Shown: positions 8,516 to 19,415 of the stretch, in pieces
Layout of the letters: the number at the start of each line of letters is the position of its first letter
Numbering within the stretch: position 1 is the first letter of the stretch
From: Arthrobacter sp. KBS0703
Lineage (GTDB): Bacteria > Actinomycetota > Actinomycetes > Actinomycetales > Micrococcaceae
Assembly (NCBI RefSeq): GCF_002008315.2
Contig: NZ_MVDG02000001.1
Location: 2,666,001 to 2,730,000, forward strand
Direction of reading: 5' to 3'
Length of the DNA stretch: 64,000 nt
Translations under genes and position numbers: made by a program
Notes under the pieces: generated by a model
Seen by the model: only the letters and a program-made list of their open reading frames with translations
Database searches by the model: none
Told to the model about the DNA's origin: nothing

Positions 8516-9649
8516 TTAGAGGACGTCGGTGTCGCCGCTGGCCTTCAGGGCGTCCACGGCCTGCTTCACCCGCTGGGCATGCTGCTTGGTGGTGACCAGC
8601 AGCGCATCAGGGGTGTCCACGATGACCACGTCCTTGATCCCGATCAGCGCGATGACACGCTTGGTGTCCGAGACCACCACGCCGCTGGCGTTTTCGGTGA
8701 AGACGCGCGCGCCTTCACCGAGGACCGTGACCTCGTCCACTTCCTTGGCGCTGTTGAGCCGGCCAACGGAGGCGAAGTCGCCGACGTCGTCCCAGCGGAA
8801 GGTTCCGGGCACGACGGCGACGTCCCCGGCGGCCGCGGCGGGCTCGGCCACCGCATAGTCGATGGCGATCTTGGGCAGCGTGGGCCAGATCCGCGCGGTG
8901 ACTTCGTCACGATGCGGCGTGTCCCAGGCCTCGGCAATTTCCTGCAGGCCGTTGAACAGGACGGGCTGGTTTGCTTCCAGGTGCTTGAGCATGAGGGCCA
9001 CGGGGGCGACGAACATGCCGGCGTTCCATACGTATTCGCCGCTGTCCACGTACTGCTGGGCGACGTCCTCGTCCGGTTTCTCAACGAACTCGACCACAGC
9101 CTGGGCGCTGGGCGCTCCGGGAATGTGAAGCGACGCGCCGGACCGGATGTAGCCGAATCCGGTGGACGGGTGCGTCGGCTTGATGCCGATGGTGACAATC
9201 TTGCCTGCCGCTGCAGTGTGAATGGCTTCGCGGACGGCGTCCTGGAAAAGCTCGTCCGGGCTGATCACCTGGTCGGCGGCGAAGGAGCCCATGATGATGT
9301 CCGGATCCCGCTGGTGCAGGATGGCTGCGGCCAGGCCGATGGCGGCGCCGGAGTCTTTCGGCTCGCTTTCCAGGACGAGGTCGCCGTCCTGGACCTCCGG
9401 CAGCTGGCGGCAGACTGCCGCGCGGTGCGCGGTCCCGGTGACAACCAGGACGCGATTGCCCGCAAGGGGCTCGAGCCGGTCGTAAGTGGCGCGCAAAAGC
9501 GTGCTTCCGGAACCGGTGAGGTCATGAAGGAATTTGGGAGCTGCTGCACGTGACAGAGGCCAGAGGCGGGTCCCCACACCGCCTGCAGGAATCACAGCAA
9601 TAAAACGGCTGAGAGGTGAATCCTGGCTTATCACTTTGTCTTTACTCAT
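8516..9649 (-). CDS. manC: Mannose-1-phosphate guanylyltransferase
   Basis: A 377-residue nucleotidyltransferase making GDP-mannose from mannose-1-phosphate and GTP, used for glycans and cell-wall mannosylation. The signature GGVGTRLWPLSRAAAPKFL (about residues 23-41) and FVEKPDEDVAQQYVDSG with WNAGMF are present. The C-terminal isomerase domain of bifunctional forms is absent, so it is the short form. ATG at 9649 is preferred over the adjacent GTG at 9652. It is divergent from sdhC. Confidence 0.92.
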   Translation of the reverse strand: MSKDKVISQDSPLSRFIAVIPAGGVGTRLWPLSRAAAPKFLHDLTGSGSTLLRATYDRLEPLAGNRVLVVTGTAHRAAVCRQLPEVQDGDLVLESEPKDSGAAIGLAAAILHQRDPDIIMGSFAADQVISPDELFQDAVREAIHTAAAGKIVTIGIKPTHPSTGFGYIRSGASLHIPGAPSAQAVVEFVEKPDEDVAQQYVDSGEYVWNAGMFVAPVALMLKHLEANQPVLFNGLQEIAEAWDTPHRDEVTARIWPTLPKIAIDYAVAEPAAAAGDVAVVPGTFRWDDVGDFASVGRLNSAKEVDEVTVLGEGARVFTENASGVVVSDTKRVIALIGIKDVVIVDTPDALLVTTKQHAQRVKQAVDALKASGDTDVL

Positions 9650-9907
9650 CACGGCCTACTTTAGCCGACGACCCCGGCCAAGCCCCCGCAACGCCGCCAG
9701 CACTGCGGACACAGTGGGAACCGAATGTGGCGTTCGTCTCAAAATCCGCGAAAAACCGTACAGTACGTGGTCACCAAGGACCACCTGAATTGAATAAGCT
9801 GTGAGCGAAGCCTAGATTTAGGCCTGAGCTACGAGTGCTCTCGCAGTAGGCGTTCCCCCCGCGTGGATCCCACGCCAGCGCCGCTGTGTTGCAGGGAGGT
9901 TTATTCA
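9650..9907. promoter_or_regulatory. Divergent promoter region of manC and sdhCDAB
   Basis: No gene is seen. It must hold promoters in both directions. A small perfect dyad, GCCTA-GATT-TAGGC, lies at 9810-9823. The sdhC ribosome site AGGGAGG is at 9893-9899, 8 nt before its GTG start. Confidence 0.4.
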
Positions 9908-10288
9908 GTGCCGACGAAACCAGCTGGCACCTTGTACCGCGGCCGTGAAGGCATGTGGTCCTGGGTTGGACACCGTATTACCGGTGTTGTGATCTTTTTC
10001 TTCTTGTTGGTCCATGTGCTGGACACCTCCCTTGTGAGGGTGTCGCCGGAGGCCTACACCGCTGTGATCGGTGCCTACAAGAACCCGCTGATGGCCCTGG
10101 GTGAAACGGGCCTCGTCGCAGCGATCGTGTTCCATGCCTTCAACGGCCTGCGGATCATCGCCGTCGACTTCTGGAAGAAGGGTGCCAAATACCAGCGCCA
10201 GATGCTCTGGGTAGTGCTGGGCCTCTGGATCGTCACCATCGTGGCTTTCGCCATCCGCCACCTGTCCCTCGCACTCGGAGGTCACTAA
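9908..10288 (+). CDS. sdhC: Succinate dehydrogenase cytochrome b556 subunit
   Basis: A 126-residue membrane anchor of complex II. The GTG at 9908 is chosen because AGGGAGG precedes it at ideal spacing; an upstream in-frame start would add junk. Three membrane helices are visible. The first carries the conserved SWVGHRITGVVIFFFLLVHV, with histidines for heme b, and the second has FHAFNGLRIIAVDF. It is the first gene of sdhCDAB, 3 bp before sdhD. Confidence 0.95.
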   Translation: MPTKPAGTLYRGREGMWSWVGHRITGVVIFFFLLVHVLDTSLVRVSPEAYTAVIGAYKNPLMALGETGLVAAIVFHAFNGLRIIAVDFWKKGAKYQRQMLWVVLGLWIVTIVAFAIRHLSLALGGH

Positions 10289-10291
10289 GCC

Positions 10292-10753
10292 ATGACTGCA
10301 ACGCAGATCCCCTCCCCGCGCAGCGGCATCGCTCCGAAGTACCGCCGCGGCGGCAGCTCCCGCGGCAACTTCGAAATGCTTGCATGGCTCTTCATGCGGC
10401 TCTCCGGCGTGGTGCTGGTTGTCCTGATCTTCGGCCACCTCTTCGTCAACCTCCTGGTGGGCGAGGGCATCCACGCCATCGACTTCGGCTTCGTGGCCGG
10501 CAAGTGGGCTGACCCGTTCTGGCAGTTCTGGGACCTCGCCATGCTCTGGCTCGCCATGCTGCACGGCACCAACGGCGTCCGCACCATCATCAACGACTAC
10601 GCCGAGAAGGACGCCACCCGCTTCTGGCTCAAGATGGTCCTCTTCACCGCCGCCGCCGTCATCATCATCCTGGGCACCCTGGTGATCTTCACCTTCAACC
10701 CGTGCCCGGTCGTGAACGGCGTCCAGCTGCCCGGCGGCTTCTGCCCCGCGTAG
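10292..10753 (+). CDS. sdhD: Succinate dehydrogenase hydrophobic membrane anchor subunit
   Basis: A 153-residue second membrane subunit of complex II with three helices. Helix one holds RLSGVVLVVLIFGHLFVNLL, the middle helix has MLHGTNGVRTIINDY (heme and quinone region), and a third helix precedes the C-terminal tail. It pairs with SdhC to bind heme and pass electrons to menaquinone. It is followed by a hairpin before sdhA. Confidence 0.94.
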   Translation: MTATQIPSPRSGIAPKYRRGGSSRGNFEMLAWLFMRLSGVVLVVLIFGHLFVNLLVGEGIHAIDFGFVAGKWADPFWQFWDLAMLWLAMLHGTNGVRTIINDYAEKDATRFWLKMVLFTAAAVIIILGTLVIFTFNPCPVVNGVQLPGGFCPA

Positions 10754-10765
10754 CAAACCGCGGCT

Positions 10766-10793
10766 GCCCGCCCGTCCGGCGGGCTTCTGTTTT
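10766..10793 (+). terminator. Hairpin between sdhD and sdhA
   Basis: GCCCGCC (10766-10772) pairs with GGCGGGC (10778-10784), then TTCTGTTTT. It resembles a weak terminator inside the operon, and may attenuate or process the transcript between the membrane and catalytic genes. Confidence 0.5.
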
Positions 10794-10855
10794 GCGGAGC
10801 CGGCTTCAGCCCGCCCGTTGTTTTATTGCGAATTTTGAGAGAAAGAGCGTCTGGT

Positions 10856-12655
10856 ATGCAGGTCCATAAGTACGACGTCGTCATCGTCGGTGCCGGTGGC
10901 GCTGGCATGCGCGCCGCGATCGAATCCGGTCAGCGCGCGCGAACAGCAGTACTGACCAAGCTCTACCCCACCCGCTCCCACACGGGCGCGGCGCAGGGCG
11001 GCATGTGTGCGGCATTGGCCAACGTCGAAGAAGACAACTGGGAATGGCACACGTTCGACACCATCAAGGGCGGCGACTACCTGGTTGACCAGGATGCCGC
11101 CGAAGTCATGGCCAAGGAGGCCATCGACGCAGTGCTGGACCTCGAGAAGATGGGCCTGCCGTTCAACCGCACGCCCGAGGGCCGCATCGACCAGCGCCGC
11201 TTCGGCGGCCACACCCGTGACCACGGCAAGGCTCCCGTCCGCCGCGCCTGCTACGCAGCCGACCGCACCGGCCACATGATCCTGCAGACGCTCTACCAAA
11301 ACTGCGTCAAGCACAACGTCGAGTTCTACAACGAGTACTACGTCCTGGACCTCCTGACCGTCGAGGAAGACGCCGTCCGCGAGGACGGCACGCCGTACAA
11401 GCAGAAACGCGTTGCCGGCGTCGTGTCCTACGACCTCGCTTCCGGCGAACTGCACGTGTTCCAGGCCAAGTCCGTGGTGTTCGCCTCCGGCGGCGCGGGC
11501 AAGGTCTTCAAGACCACGTCCAACGCCCACACCCTGACCGGTGACGGCATGGGCATCGCGTTCCGCCGCGGCATCCCCCTGGAGGACATGGAGTTCTTCC
11601 AGTTCCACCCGACCGGCCTTGCCGGCCTGGGCATCCTGCTTTCCGAGGCTGCACGCGGCGAAGGCGCCATCCTGCGCAACTCCGAGGGCGAACGCTTCAT
11701 GGAGCGCTACGCCCCCACCATCAAGGACCTCGCCCCACGTGACATCGTGGCCCGCTCCATGGCCAACGAGGTCCGCGAAGGCCGCGGCTGCGGACCGAAC
11801 AAGGACTACGTCCTCCTGGACCTGACGCACCTGGAGCCGGCGCACATCGACGCGAAGCTGCCGGACATCACCGAGTTCGCCCGCACGTACCTCGGCGTCG
11901 AGCCCTACACGGAGCCGGTGCCCGTTTTCCCGACGGCCCACTACGCCATGGGCGGCATCCCCACCAACATCACCACCGAGGTCCTGCAGGACAACGACAC
12001 CGTGGTGCCGGGCCTCTACGCAGCCGGTGAAGTGGCCTGCGTTTCCGTGCACGGCTCCAACCGCCTCGGCACCAACTCGCTGCTGGACATCAACGTGTTC
12101 GGCAAGCGCGCCGGCATCGCCGCCGCCGAGTACGCCAAGACGGCGGACTTCGTGGAACTGCCGGAGGACCCGGAGGCCTACACGATTGAGCTCCTCAACA
12201 TTGCCCGCAACGGCACCGGTGACGAGAAGGTGGCCCAGATCCGCAAGGAACTGCAGGACACCATGGACGCCAACATGCAGGTGTTCCGCACGGCCGAAAC
12301 CCTCAACCAGGTCCTGAAGGACATCGCCTCGTTCGAGGAGCGCTACAAGCGCATCAACGTCCAGGACAAGGGCAAGCGCTTCAACCTGGACCTCCTGGAG
12401 GCCGTTGAACTCGGCTTCCTGCTGGAACTGGCGAAGGTCATGACGGTTGCTGCCCTGCACCGCGAGGAATCGCGCGGCGGCCACTTCCGCGAGGACTTCC
12501 CGGAACGCGACGACGAAAAATTCATGAAGCACTCCATGGCGTACAAGGACGAGCACGCTCCCGCGGACGGATCCGCGGAGAGCATTGCCGGGATTCGGCT
12601 TGGCACCAAGCCGGTTGTATTTACGCGCTACGAGCCGATGGTGAGGAAGTACTAA
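10856..12655 (+). CDS. sdhA: Succinate dehydrogenase flavoprotein subunit
   Basis: A 599-residue FAD subunit that oxidises succinate to fumarate. The ATG at 10856 gives MQVHKYDVVIVGAGGAGMRA, starting right at the dinucleotide-binding fold; the ten extra upstream codons lack support. SHTGAAQGGM holds the histidine that binds FAD covalently. Active-site stretches FQFHPTG and APRDIVARSM and the late HGSNRLGTNSLLD are present. Its stop is 1 bp before the sdhB start. Confidence 0.97.
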   Translation: MQVHKYDVVIVGAGGAGMRAAIESGQRARTAVLTKLYPTRSHTGAAQGGMCAALANVEEDNWEWHTFDTIKGGDYLVDQDAAEVMAKEAIDAVLDLEKMGLPFNRTPEGRIDQRRFGGHTRDHGKAPVRRACYAADRTGHMILQTLYQNCVKHNVEFYNEYYVLDLLTVEEDAVREDGTPYKQKRVAGVVSYDLASGELHVFQAKSVVFASGGAGKVFKTTSNAHTLTGDGMGIAFRRGIPLEDMEFFQFHPTGLAGLGILLSEAARGEGAILRNSEGERFMERYAPTIKDLAPRDIVARSMANEVREGRGCGPNKDYVLLDLTHLEPAHIDAKLPDITEFARTYLGVEPYTEPVPVFPTAHYAMGGIPTNITTEVLQDNDTVVPGLYAAGEVACVSVHGSNRLGTNSLLDINVFGKRAGIAAAEYAKTADFVELPEDPEAYTIELLNIARNGTGDEKVAQIRKELQDTMDANMQVFRTAETLNQVLKDIASFEERYKRINVQDKGKRFNLDLLEAVELGFLLELAKVMTVAALHREESRGGHFREDFPERDDEKFMKHSMAYKDEHAPADGSAESIAGIRLGTKPVVFTRYEPMVRKY

Positions 12656-12656
12656 T

Positions 12657-13439
12657 ATGTCCGCTGAACTTGCTGAGCCAGCCTCAAAGATCGAGCTGCC
12701 TGCCCATGTGGGAGGCGGCGGAGAAATCCCCACCTTCGACATCACCCTGCGCGTCCGCCGCTACGACCCCGAGGTTTCCGAAGAAGCCCGCTGGGATGAC
12801 TTCAAGCTGACCATGTACGGCACGGACCGTGTGCTGGACGCCCTGCACAAGATCAAGTGGGAAGTGGACGGCAGCGTTTCCTTCCGCCGTTCCTGCGCCC
12901 ACGGCGTCTGCGGCTCCGATGCCATGCGCATCAACGGCCGCAACCGCCTTGCCTGCAAGACCCTGCTCAAGGACCTGGACACCACGAAGCCCATCACCGT
13001 TGAGCCCATCAAGGGCCTGCCGGTTGAAAAGGACCTGATCGTGGACATGGAACCGTTCTTCCAGTCCTTCCGCGAGGTCATGCCGTTCCTGATCAACCGA
13101 GGCCACGAGCCCACCAAGGAACGCCTGCAGTCCGCGGAGGACCGTGAGCGCTTCGACGACACCACCAAGTGCATCCTGTGCGCCGCGTGCACGTCGTCCT
13201 GCCCGGTTTTCTGGACGGACGGCCAGTACTTCGGCCCGGCCGCGATTGTCAACGCCCACCGGTTCATCTTCGATTCCCGTGATGATGCCGGCGATATGCG
13301 CCTGGAGATCCTGAACGACAAGGAAGGCGTGTGGCGCTGCCGCACCACCTTCAACTGCTCCGAAGCGTGTCCGCGAGGCATCCAGGTCACGCAGGCGATT
13401 GCCGAGGTCAAGCAGGCAATTCTCTCCCGCAAGATCTAG
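12657..13439 (+). CDS. sdhB: Succinate dehydrogenase iron-sulfur subunit
   Basis: A 260-residue electron-transfer subunit. The [2Fe-2S] site is C80, C85, D88 and C100 (SCAHGVCGSDAM...LAC), with Asp in the third position as in many bacterial enzymes. The [4Fe-4S]/[3Fe-4S] sites are in KCILCAACTSSCPVFW and FNCSEACPRGI. It passes electrons from SdhA to the quinone site of SdhCD. It is the last gene of the operon and is followed by a hairpin. Confidence 0.97.
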   Translation: MSAELAEPASKIELPAHVGGGGEIPTFDITLRVRRYDPEVSEEARWDDFKLTMYGTDRVLDALHKIKWEVDGSVSFRRSCAHGVCGSDAMRINGRNRLACKTLLKDLDTTKPITVEPIKGLPVEKDLIVDMEPFFQSFREVMPFLINRGHEPTKERLQSAEDRERFDDTTKCILCAACTSSCPVFWTDGQYFGPAAIVNAHRFIFDSRDDAGDMRLEILNDKEGVWRCRTTFNCSEACPRGIQVTQAIAEVKQAILSRKI

Positions 13440-13454
13440 TAAAGGTCACCGCGG

Positions 13455-13510
13455 ACGACGGCGTCTCTCACCCTGCGCGGCAAGCGTGCGGTGGGTGGCG
13501 CCGCCGTCGT
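13455..13510 (+). terminator. Terminator of sdhCDAB
   Basis: ACGACGGCG (13455-13463) pairs with CGCCGTCGT (13502-13510), followed by a short T stretch. It lies 16 bp beyond the sdhB stop. Confidence 0.6.
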
Positions 13511-13555
13511 TTAACGATTACCACCGCAACATCTCCGCCGTCACCAAGGGGCCTC

Positions 13556-14326
13556 ATGTCACGTTCCGAGAAAATCACGTTTGAAGGGTCCACCGGCGAG
13601 ATGCTGTCCGGGATCATTGACCTGCCCGACGGGCCCGTCAAGGGCTGGGGGGTGTTCTCGCACGGCTTCACGCTGGGCAAGGACAGCCCCGCGGCGTCGC
13701 GGATGTGCAAGGCGCTGGCGGACAACGGGATCGGCATGCTCCGCTTCGACAACCTGGGCCTGGGCGATTCCGCCGGCATGTGGTCCGAGGGGTCCTTCAG
13801 CCATAAGGTGGCCGACACTGTCCGCGCTACAGAGTACATGCGCGCCGAAGGCCGGCCGGTCTCGCTCCTGGTGGGCCACTCGTTTGGCGGCGCCGCCGTC
13901 CTTGCGGCCGCCTCCGAAATACCGGAGCTCGACGCCGTGGCCACGGTCGGCGCGCCGTTTTCACCCAAGCACGTGGCCCACGTCTTTGACGCAGCCCTGG
14001 ACAAGATCCTCAGCGAAGGCAGTGCCGAGGTGGACCTCGGCGGCAAGCGCGTGGAGATCCGCCGGCACTTCGTGGAGGACCTCGAAAACGCCGACCTCAC
14101 CGACTGCATCAAGCGGCTGCACAAGCCGCTGATGGTCCTGCACTCCCCCACGGACAACACCGTGGGCATCGAGAACGCCAGCACGATCTTCCAGACGGCG
14201 CGCCATCCGAGGAACTTCGTGTCCCTCGAGGGCAGCGACCACCTGCTGACGGGCAAGGGCCAGGCGGCCCGGGCCGCAAAGATTATCGCGGCGTGGGCCG
14301 ATCAGTACCTCGACGCCGGGCGGTAA
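13556..14326 (+). CDS. Alpha/beta hydrolase
   Basis: A 256-residue serine hydrolase. The ATG at 13556 gives MSRSEKITFEGSTGEM; the longer open frame reaches back into sdhB and is not credible. The nucleophile elbow is GHSFGG (about residues 102-107). The acid is probably the Asp in HSPTDNTVG and the histidine lies in EGSDHLL. It resembles YqkD/YhhT-like esterases often fused to OsmC domains elsewhere, but here it is a single domain. The substrate is unknown. Its end overlaps the convergent BrkB-type gene by 44 bp. Confidence 0.85.
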   Translation: MSRSEKITFEGSTGEMLSGIIDLPDGPVKGWGVFSHGFTLGKDSPAASRMCKALADNGIGMLRFDNLGLGDSAGMWSEGSFSHKVADTVRATEYMRAEGRPVSLLVGHSFGGAAVLAAASEIPELDAVATVGAPFSPKHVAHVFDAALDKILSEGSAEVDLGGKRVEIRRHFVEDLENADLTDCIKRLHKPLMVLHSPTDNTVGIENASTIFQTARHPRNFVSLEGSDHLLTGKGQAARAAKIIAAWADQYLDAGR

Positions 14327-15464
14327 CGCCCACCGGGCGCGGGTGCTCGGCCGGGTGGTGGCGCTCCACGGGCGTCTTCCCGGGCTGCACCTGGCGTGAT
14401 CCCCAGCCTGTTGGCTTGGCGGCAGGAGCGGCCTTGAGGTCTTCCTCGCGGATGGCGGACCACGCCGCTGCCACGAGGTACACCTGGCTGACGAGGTTGA
14501 ACCAGATCAGCAGTCCGATGATGATCGCGAACGGCGCCAGGATGGGATTGCGTCCGGCGCCCGCCAGCAGCTCGGTGCTGAAGACCTGCAGGATTGTGGT
14601 GCCGACTCCGGCGAGAATGGTTCCCTCCAGCAGTGCCTGACGGGAAAGTTTGAGTCCCCCTGCCAGCCTGAACATGATGACTGCCGTGACCCAGTTGAGC
14701 ACCAGCGGAACGGCGATCTTGATCACTGCCGCGAGCGGCACGGCGACGGCGGCGTCCATCCGGAGCTGCTCGATCACCCAGCCGGCCGCGGTTCCGAACA
14801 CGAGCGACGCGCCGGAGCTGATGACGAGCACGACGCCGAGCAGCAGCAGGGTTCCGGCGTCATGCAGTTTCATGATCACCGGGTTGAGTTTCAGCGGCCC
14901 CAGGCGCATGACGCCGCGGAGGCCCTCGCGGAGTCCGGCGATCCAGCCCAGCGACGTGATCACGGTGACGACGGCGGCGATGACCGCGGTCCAGCCGAGG
15001 CCATCAGGGTTCAGGAGGTCCTTCGGGTCCACCAGCCCGTCGCCCCCGTTGACCTTGAGCAGGCCCGGCGCACTTTCCGAGACGCTGGCGATGATCCGGT
15101 CCAGCAGCACCGGCTGGCTGCGGAGCACGAGCCCGGCGACGGAGAATCCGGTGGTAAGCAGGCCGGTGATGGAGAAGAACATGTTGAACCCGATGCCGGC
15201 GCTCATCAGCGGGCCATGCTGGAGGGTGTAGTGCTGCCACGACCGCATGGGCCGGAACGCGTTCAGCCGGGCGAGCAGCCACTGTAACAACGCCATGGCC
15301 TGGGCCGCCGTACCGGCGCCTGACCTGCGTGCCTTGCCCCACTCCACCTGTTTGCGGATGACCTCCAGCTTGAGGCGGGCACGCTCAGTGGGTAGCGGCT
15401 GCTCCGTCGGCGTCTGCTGCTCGGAGTGTGTCTCGTTCGCCGTCTGGTTCGGTACCAAAGTCAA
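14283..15464 (-). CDS. YihY/BrkB-family membrane protein
   Basis: A 393-residue protein with six predicted membrane helices between about residues 85 and 335. It contains the family pattern HGPLMSAGIGFNMFFSITGL, and has a charged N-tail and a basic Pro-rich C-tail. The family was once called RNase BN in error; its function is unsettled and may be transport. The chosen TTG start at 15464 lies 80 bp inside the preceding RNA ligase gene, so a later start is possible. It is the last gene of the xthA-trpS run. Confidence 0.8.
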   Translation of the reverse strand: MTLVPNQTANETHSEQQTPTEQPLPTERARLKLEVIRKQVEWGKARRSGAGTAAQAMALLQWLLARLNAFRPMRSWQHYTLQHGPLMSAGIGFNMFFSITGLLTTGFSVAGLVLRSQPVLLDRIIASVSESAPGLLKVNGGDGLVDPKDLLNPDGLGWTAVIAAVVTVITSLGWIAGLREGLRGVMRLGPLKLNPVIMKLHDAGTLLLLGVVLVISSGASLVFGTAAGWVIEQLRMDAAVAVPLAAVIKIAVPLVLNWVTAVIMFRLAGGLKLSRQALLEGTILAGVGTTILQVFSTELLAGAGRNPILAPFAIIIGLLIWFNLVSQVYLVAAAWSAIREEDLKAAPAAKPTGWGSRQVQPGKTPVERHHPAEHPRPVGVTARRRGTDRPTPR

Positions 15465-15993
15465 GCTCTTCCCGTAGCTGCCAAATACCGTCTGCGTCGT
15501 GCTCGTAAAGTCCCATGCTAACCACGGGGAAGGTCGCCCTGTAGTCCTTCAGCACTGTTTCGGCCTCGTCGAGGCTCTCCGGGGCGACGTCGTGGGCAAT
15601 CGTCACATGCGGGTGGTAGGCAAAGGGCAGATCGCGTTCCAGCGGCCCGGTCTGCAGTTTTTCGTGGAGTTCAACGCAGGCGCCGAAGCCTTCCTCCACA
15701 TTGATGAACACCACGGGCGAAACAGGCCGGAAGGAGCCCGTCCCGGCGATGGTGACCATGAACGGAGCCTGCGTGCGCGCCACCGCGCGGACGTGGTCCC
15801 GGGCCGTCTCCCAGTCCTGCGTGGGTGTGGTGGTGACGAGGGTGATGTGCGCAGGGATGACCGTGGCCATGGGGTCCCCGAAGGACGCCCGCCATCGCTG
15901 CAGTTCCTCGGCGATCTCAGGCGGGAAGCCCAGAATGACCCCGAGGCTCATTCTGTTGCTGACTCCGCTGTTGGCGGGCGTGGGAGCGGGCAT
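15385..15993 (-). CDS. thpR: 2'-5' RNA ligase family protein (2H phosphoesterase, ThpR-like)
   Basis: A 202-residue 2H phosphoesterase. The two HxT/S motifs that define the family are visible: HITLV (about residues 47-51) and HVTIAHD (about 125-131). The fold joins or hydrolyses 2'-5' linked RNA or cyclic phosphates in vitro; the cell role is unclear. The ATG at 15993 lies 4 bp after the trpS stop, which favours coupling. A second start MSLGVILGF 14 codons later is possible. Its context beside trpS suggests a link to RNA or tRNA metabolism. Confidence 0.8.
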   Translation of the reverse strand: MPAPTPANSGVSNRMSLGVILGFPPEIAEELQRWRASFGDPMATVIPAHITLVTTTPTQDWETARDHVRAVARTQAPFMVTIAGTGSFRPVSPVVFINVEEGFGACVELHEKLQTGPLERDLPFAYHPHVTIAHDVAPESLDEAETVLKDYRATFPVVSMGLYEHDADGIWQLREELDFGTEPDGERDTLRAADADGAAATH

Positions 15994-15997
15994 CGGT

Positions 15998-17943
<1,946 letters not shown>

Positions 17944-17944
17944 T

Positions 17945-18508
17945 CTAGTCGATGATGGTTCCGGTCACGGGCTCACCGGAGTCGCCGGAGGACTTGATCA
18001 TGTCGCGGGCGTTGGTGGCCGTGATCTCGATGGTCTCGAGGGCGCGGCGGATGGTGTCCTGGTCCGCGGCGTCGCCCTTGGCACGCTCGTTCTCCACTAC
18101 CCGCACCTGGACCTGCACGATCTTGAAGGAGTGGTCGAGCTTCAAATCCCGGATTTCCTCGGCTTCGCCGCGCTGGCCCACGAGGCGGGTTCCGCCCTGG
18201 TCCGTGGAAACCCGCGACGGCGCGCGCCCGGCAGCTGCGTTGAAGGCGTTCTGCGCCTCGTTGAGCTTCGCCCCTGCCTTCTTCGCGGCCTTCTGGATAC
18301 TGAAAACCACGAAGGACGCCAGCAGCAGCCAGAACAGTGCGATGACAGCCACGACCCAGCCCACGACGTCGTTCTGGTTGGCGGCGAAGATGACGGCCAC
18401 CACGAAGGCCGTGACCAGGACCATCAGGCCGGGTCCGCTGATGCGGAACATGGAGAATCCGCCCTTGGACGGGTTGGACGAAGACTTGGGGCTGCCCAGA
18501 GATTGCAT
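17945..18508 (-). CDS. Conserved membrane protein of unknown function
   Basis: 187 residues: a short polar head, two adjacent membrane helices (about 27-44 and 50-71) and a long soluble C-terminal part. The soluble part begins with a predicted helix (KAAKKAGAKLNEAQNAFNAA) and ends in an acidic, helix-rich segment. I do not recognise a named domain. Its stop is 1 bp before the xthA start, so it probably leads the xthA-trpS transcript. Confidence 0.75.
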   Translation of the reverse strand: MQSLGSPKSSSNPSKGGFSMFRISGPGLMVLVTAFVVAVIFAANQNDVVGWVVAVIALFWLLLASFVVFSIQKAAKKAGAKLNEAQNAFNAAAGRAPSRVSTDQGGTRLVGQRGEAEEIRDLKLDHSFKIVQVQVRVVENERAKGDAADQDTIRRALETIEITATNARDMIKSSGDSGEPVTGTIID

Positions 18509-18581
18509 GCAGCTATTGTCTCAAACCCCTGCGGCCTGCCCCGCACGCTTCCACCGCCGGCGAACAGCGCGCCGCGGCCAG

Positions 18582-19415
18582 CTACTTGAGGAACAGGCTC
18601 CTGAGCCGGCCGGTGGTCAGCATGAGCCCGAGCACGATCATCACCAGGTAATAGCCGATGTGGATGGCGGTGGCGGGCGTGAAGGTGGCCGCGCTGATCT
18701 CCCGCAGCAGCTCAACGCCGTGCCACAGTGGCATTGCCTGGATCAGCCACTGGATGTACTCGGGGTACACGCTGAGCGGATAGAAGGTGGCGCTGAACAG
18801 GAACATGGGAAGCATGATGAAGTTGATCCAGTCCATTTGCTGGAACGTCTTCATGAAGCTGGTGATGCCCATCCCGAAGCTGGCAAAGCCGAACGCGATG
18901 AGGACCGAGGCCGGAACCATCAGGAGGGCCCACGGCGTGGTGATCAGTCCCATGAGGCCCATGACGGCGGTGAACCCTGTGGCGTACAACAGCCCGCGCA
19001 GCAGCGCCAGGAAGATCTCCCCCATCGCCACGTCCAGCGGCCCCAGCGAGGTGTAGAGCATGCCCTGGTAGAGCTTGGCGAAGTTCATCTTGAAGAAGAC
19101 GTTCCAGGTTGAGTCGTACACCGCCCCGTTCATCGCGGACACGGCGAGGAGGGCGGGCGCGATGTAGGCCGCGTAGCTGATCTCCTGGCCGCCCGGGCCC
19201 TGGACGGACCCCACCACGGCGCCCATGCCGACCCCCATGGAGAGCAGGAACAGCACGGGCTCGAAGAACCCGGACAGCATGACCATCCAGTTGCTGCTCT
19301 TGGTGGCCATCAGGCCACGTCCGACCACCGCCCTGACGTTTCGGGAATACAGCGGGCCGAAACGCCGGTTCCGAGCCTCTTCCGTGACGCTGTGGCCCTG
19401 GGTCAGGACTGTCAC
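18582..19415 (-). CDS. ABC-2 type transporter permease (DrrB-like), second
   Basis: A 277-residue exporter permease with six membrane helices. The GTG at 19415 is chosen because it overlaps the previous permease's stop (GTGA) and has AGGAGG 8 nt upstream. A much longer open frame to 20186 is only a shadow of the previous gene. The DrrB/NodJ pattern is visible in GFFEPVLFLLSMGVGMG and FSATFYPLSVYPEYIQWL. It should pair with the first permease as a heterodimer driven by the ATPase, exporting a drug, lipid or polysaccharide. Confidence 0.88.
   Translation of the reverse strand: MTVLTQGHSVTEEARNRRFGPLYSRNVRAVVGRGLMATKSSNWMVMLSGFFEPVLFLLSMGVGMGAVVGSVQGPGGQEISYAAYIAPALLAVSAMNGAVYDSTWNVFFKMNFAKLYQGMLYTSLGPLDVAMGEIFLALLRGLLYATGFTAVMGLMGLITTPWALLMVPASVLIAFGFASFGMGITSFMKTFQQMDWINFIMLPMFLFSATFYPLSVYPEYIQWLIQAMPLWHGVELLREISAATFTPATAIHIGYYLVMIVLGLMLTTGRLRSLFLK

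Noticed and set aside
10823-12745. A 640-codon open frame antisense to sdhA, and many similar long antisense frames elsewhere
   Set aside because: They are by-products of G/C-rich third positions in real genes. They show His/Asp/Gly/Arg-heavy composition and no motifs.
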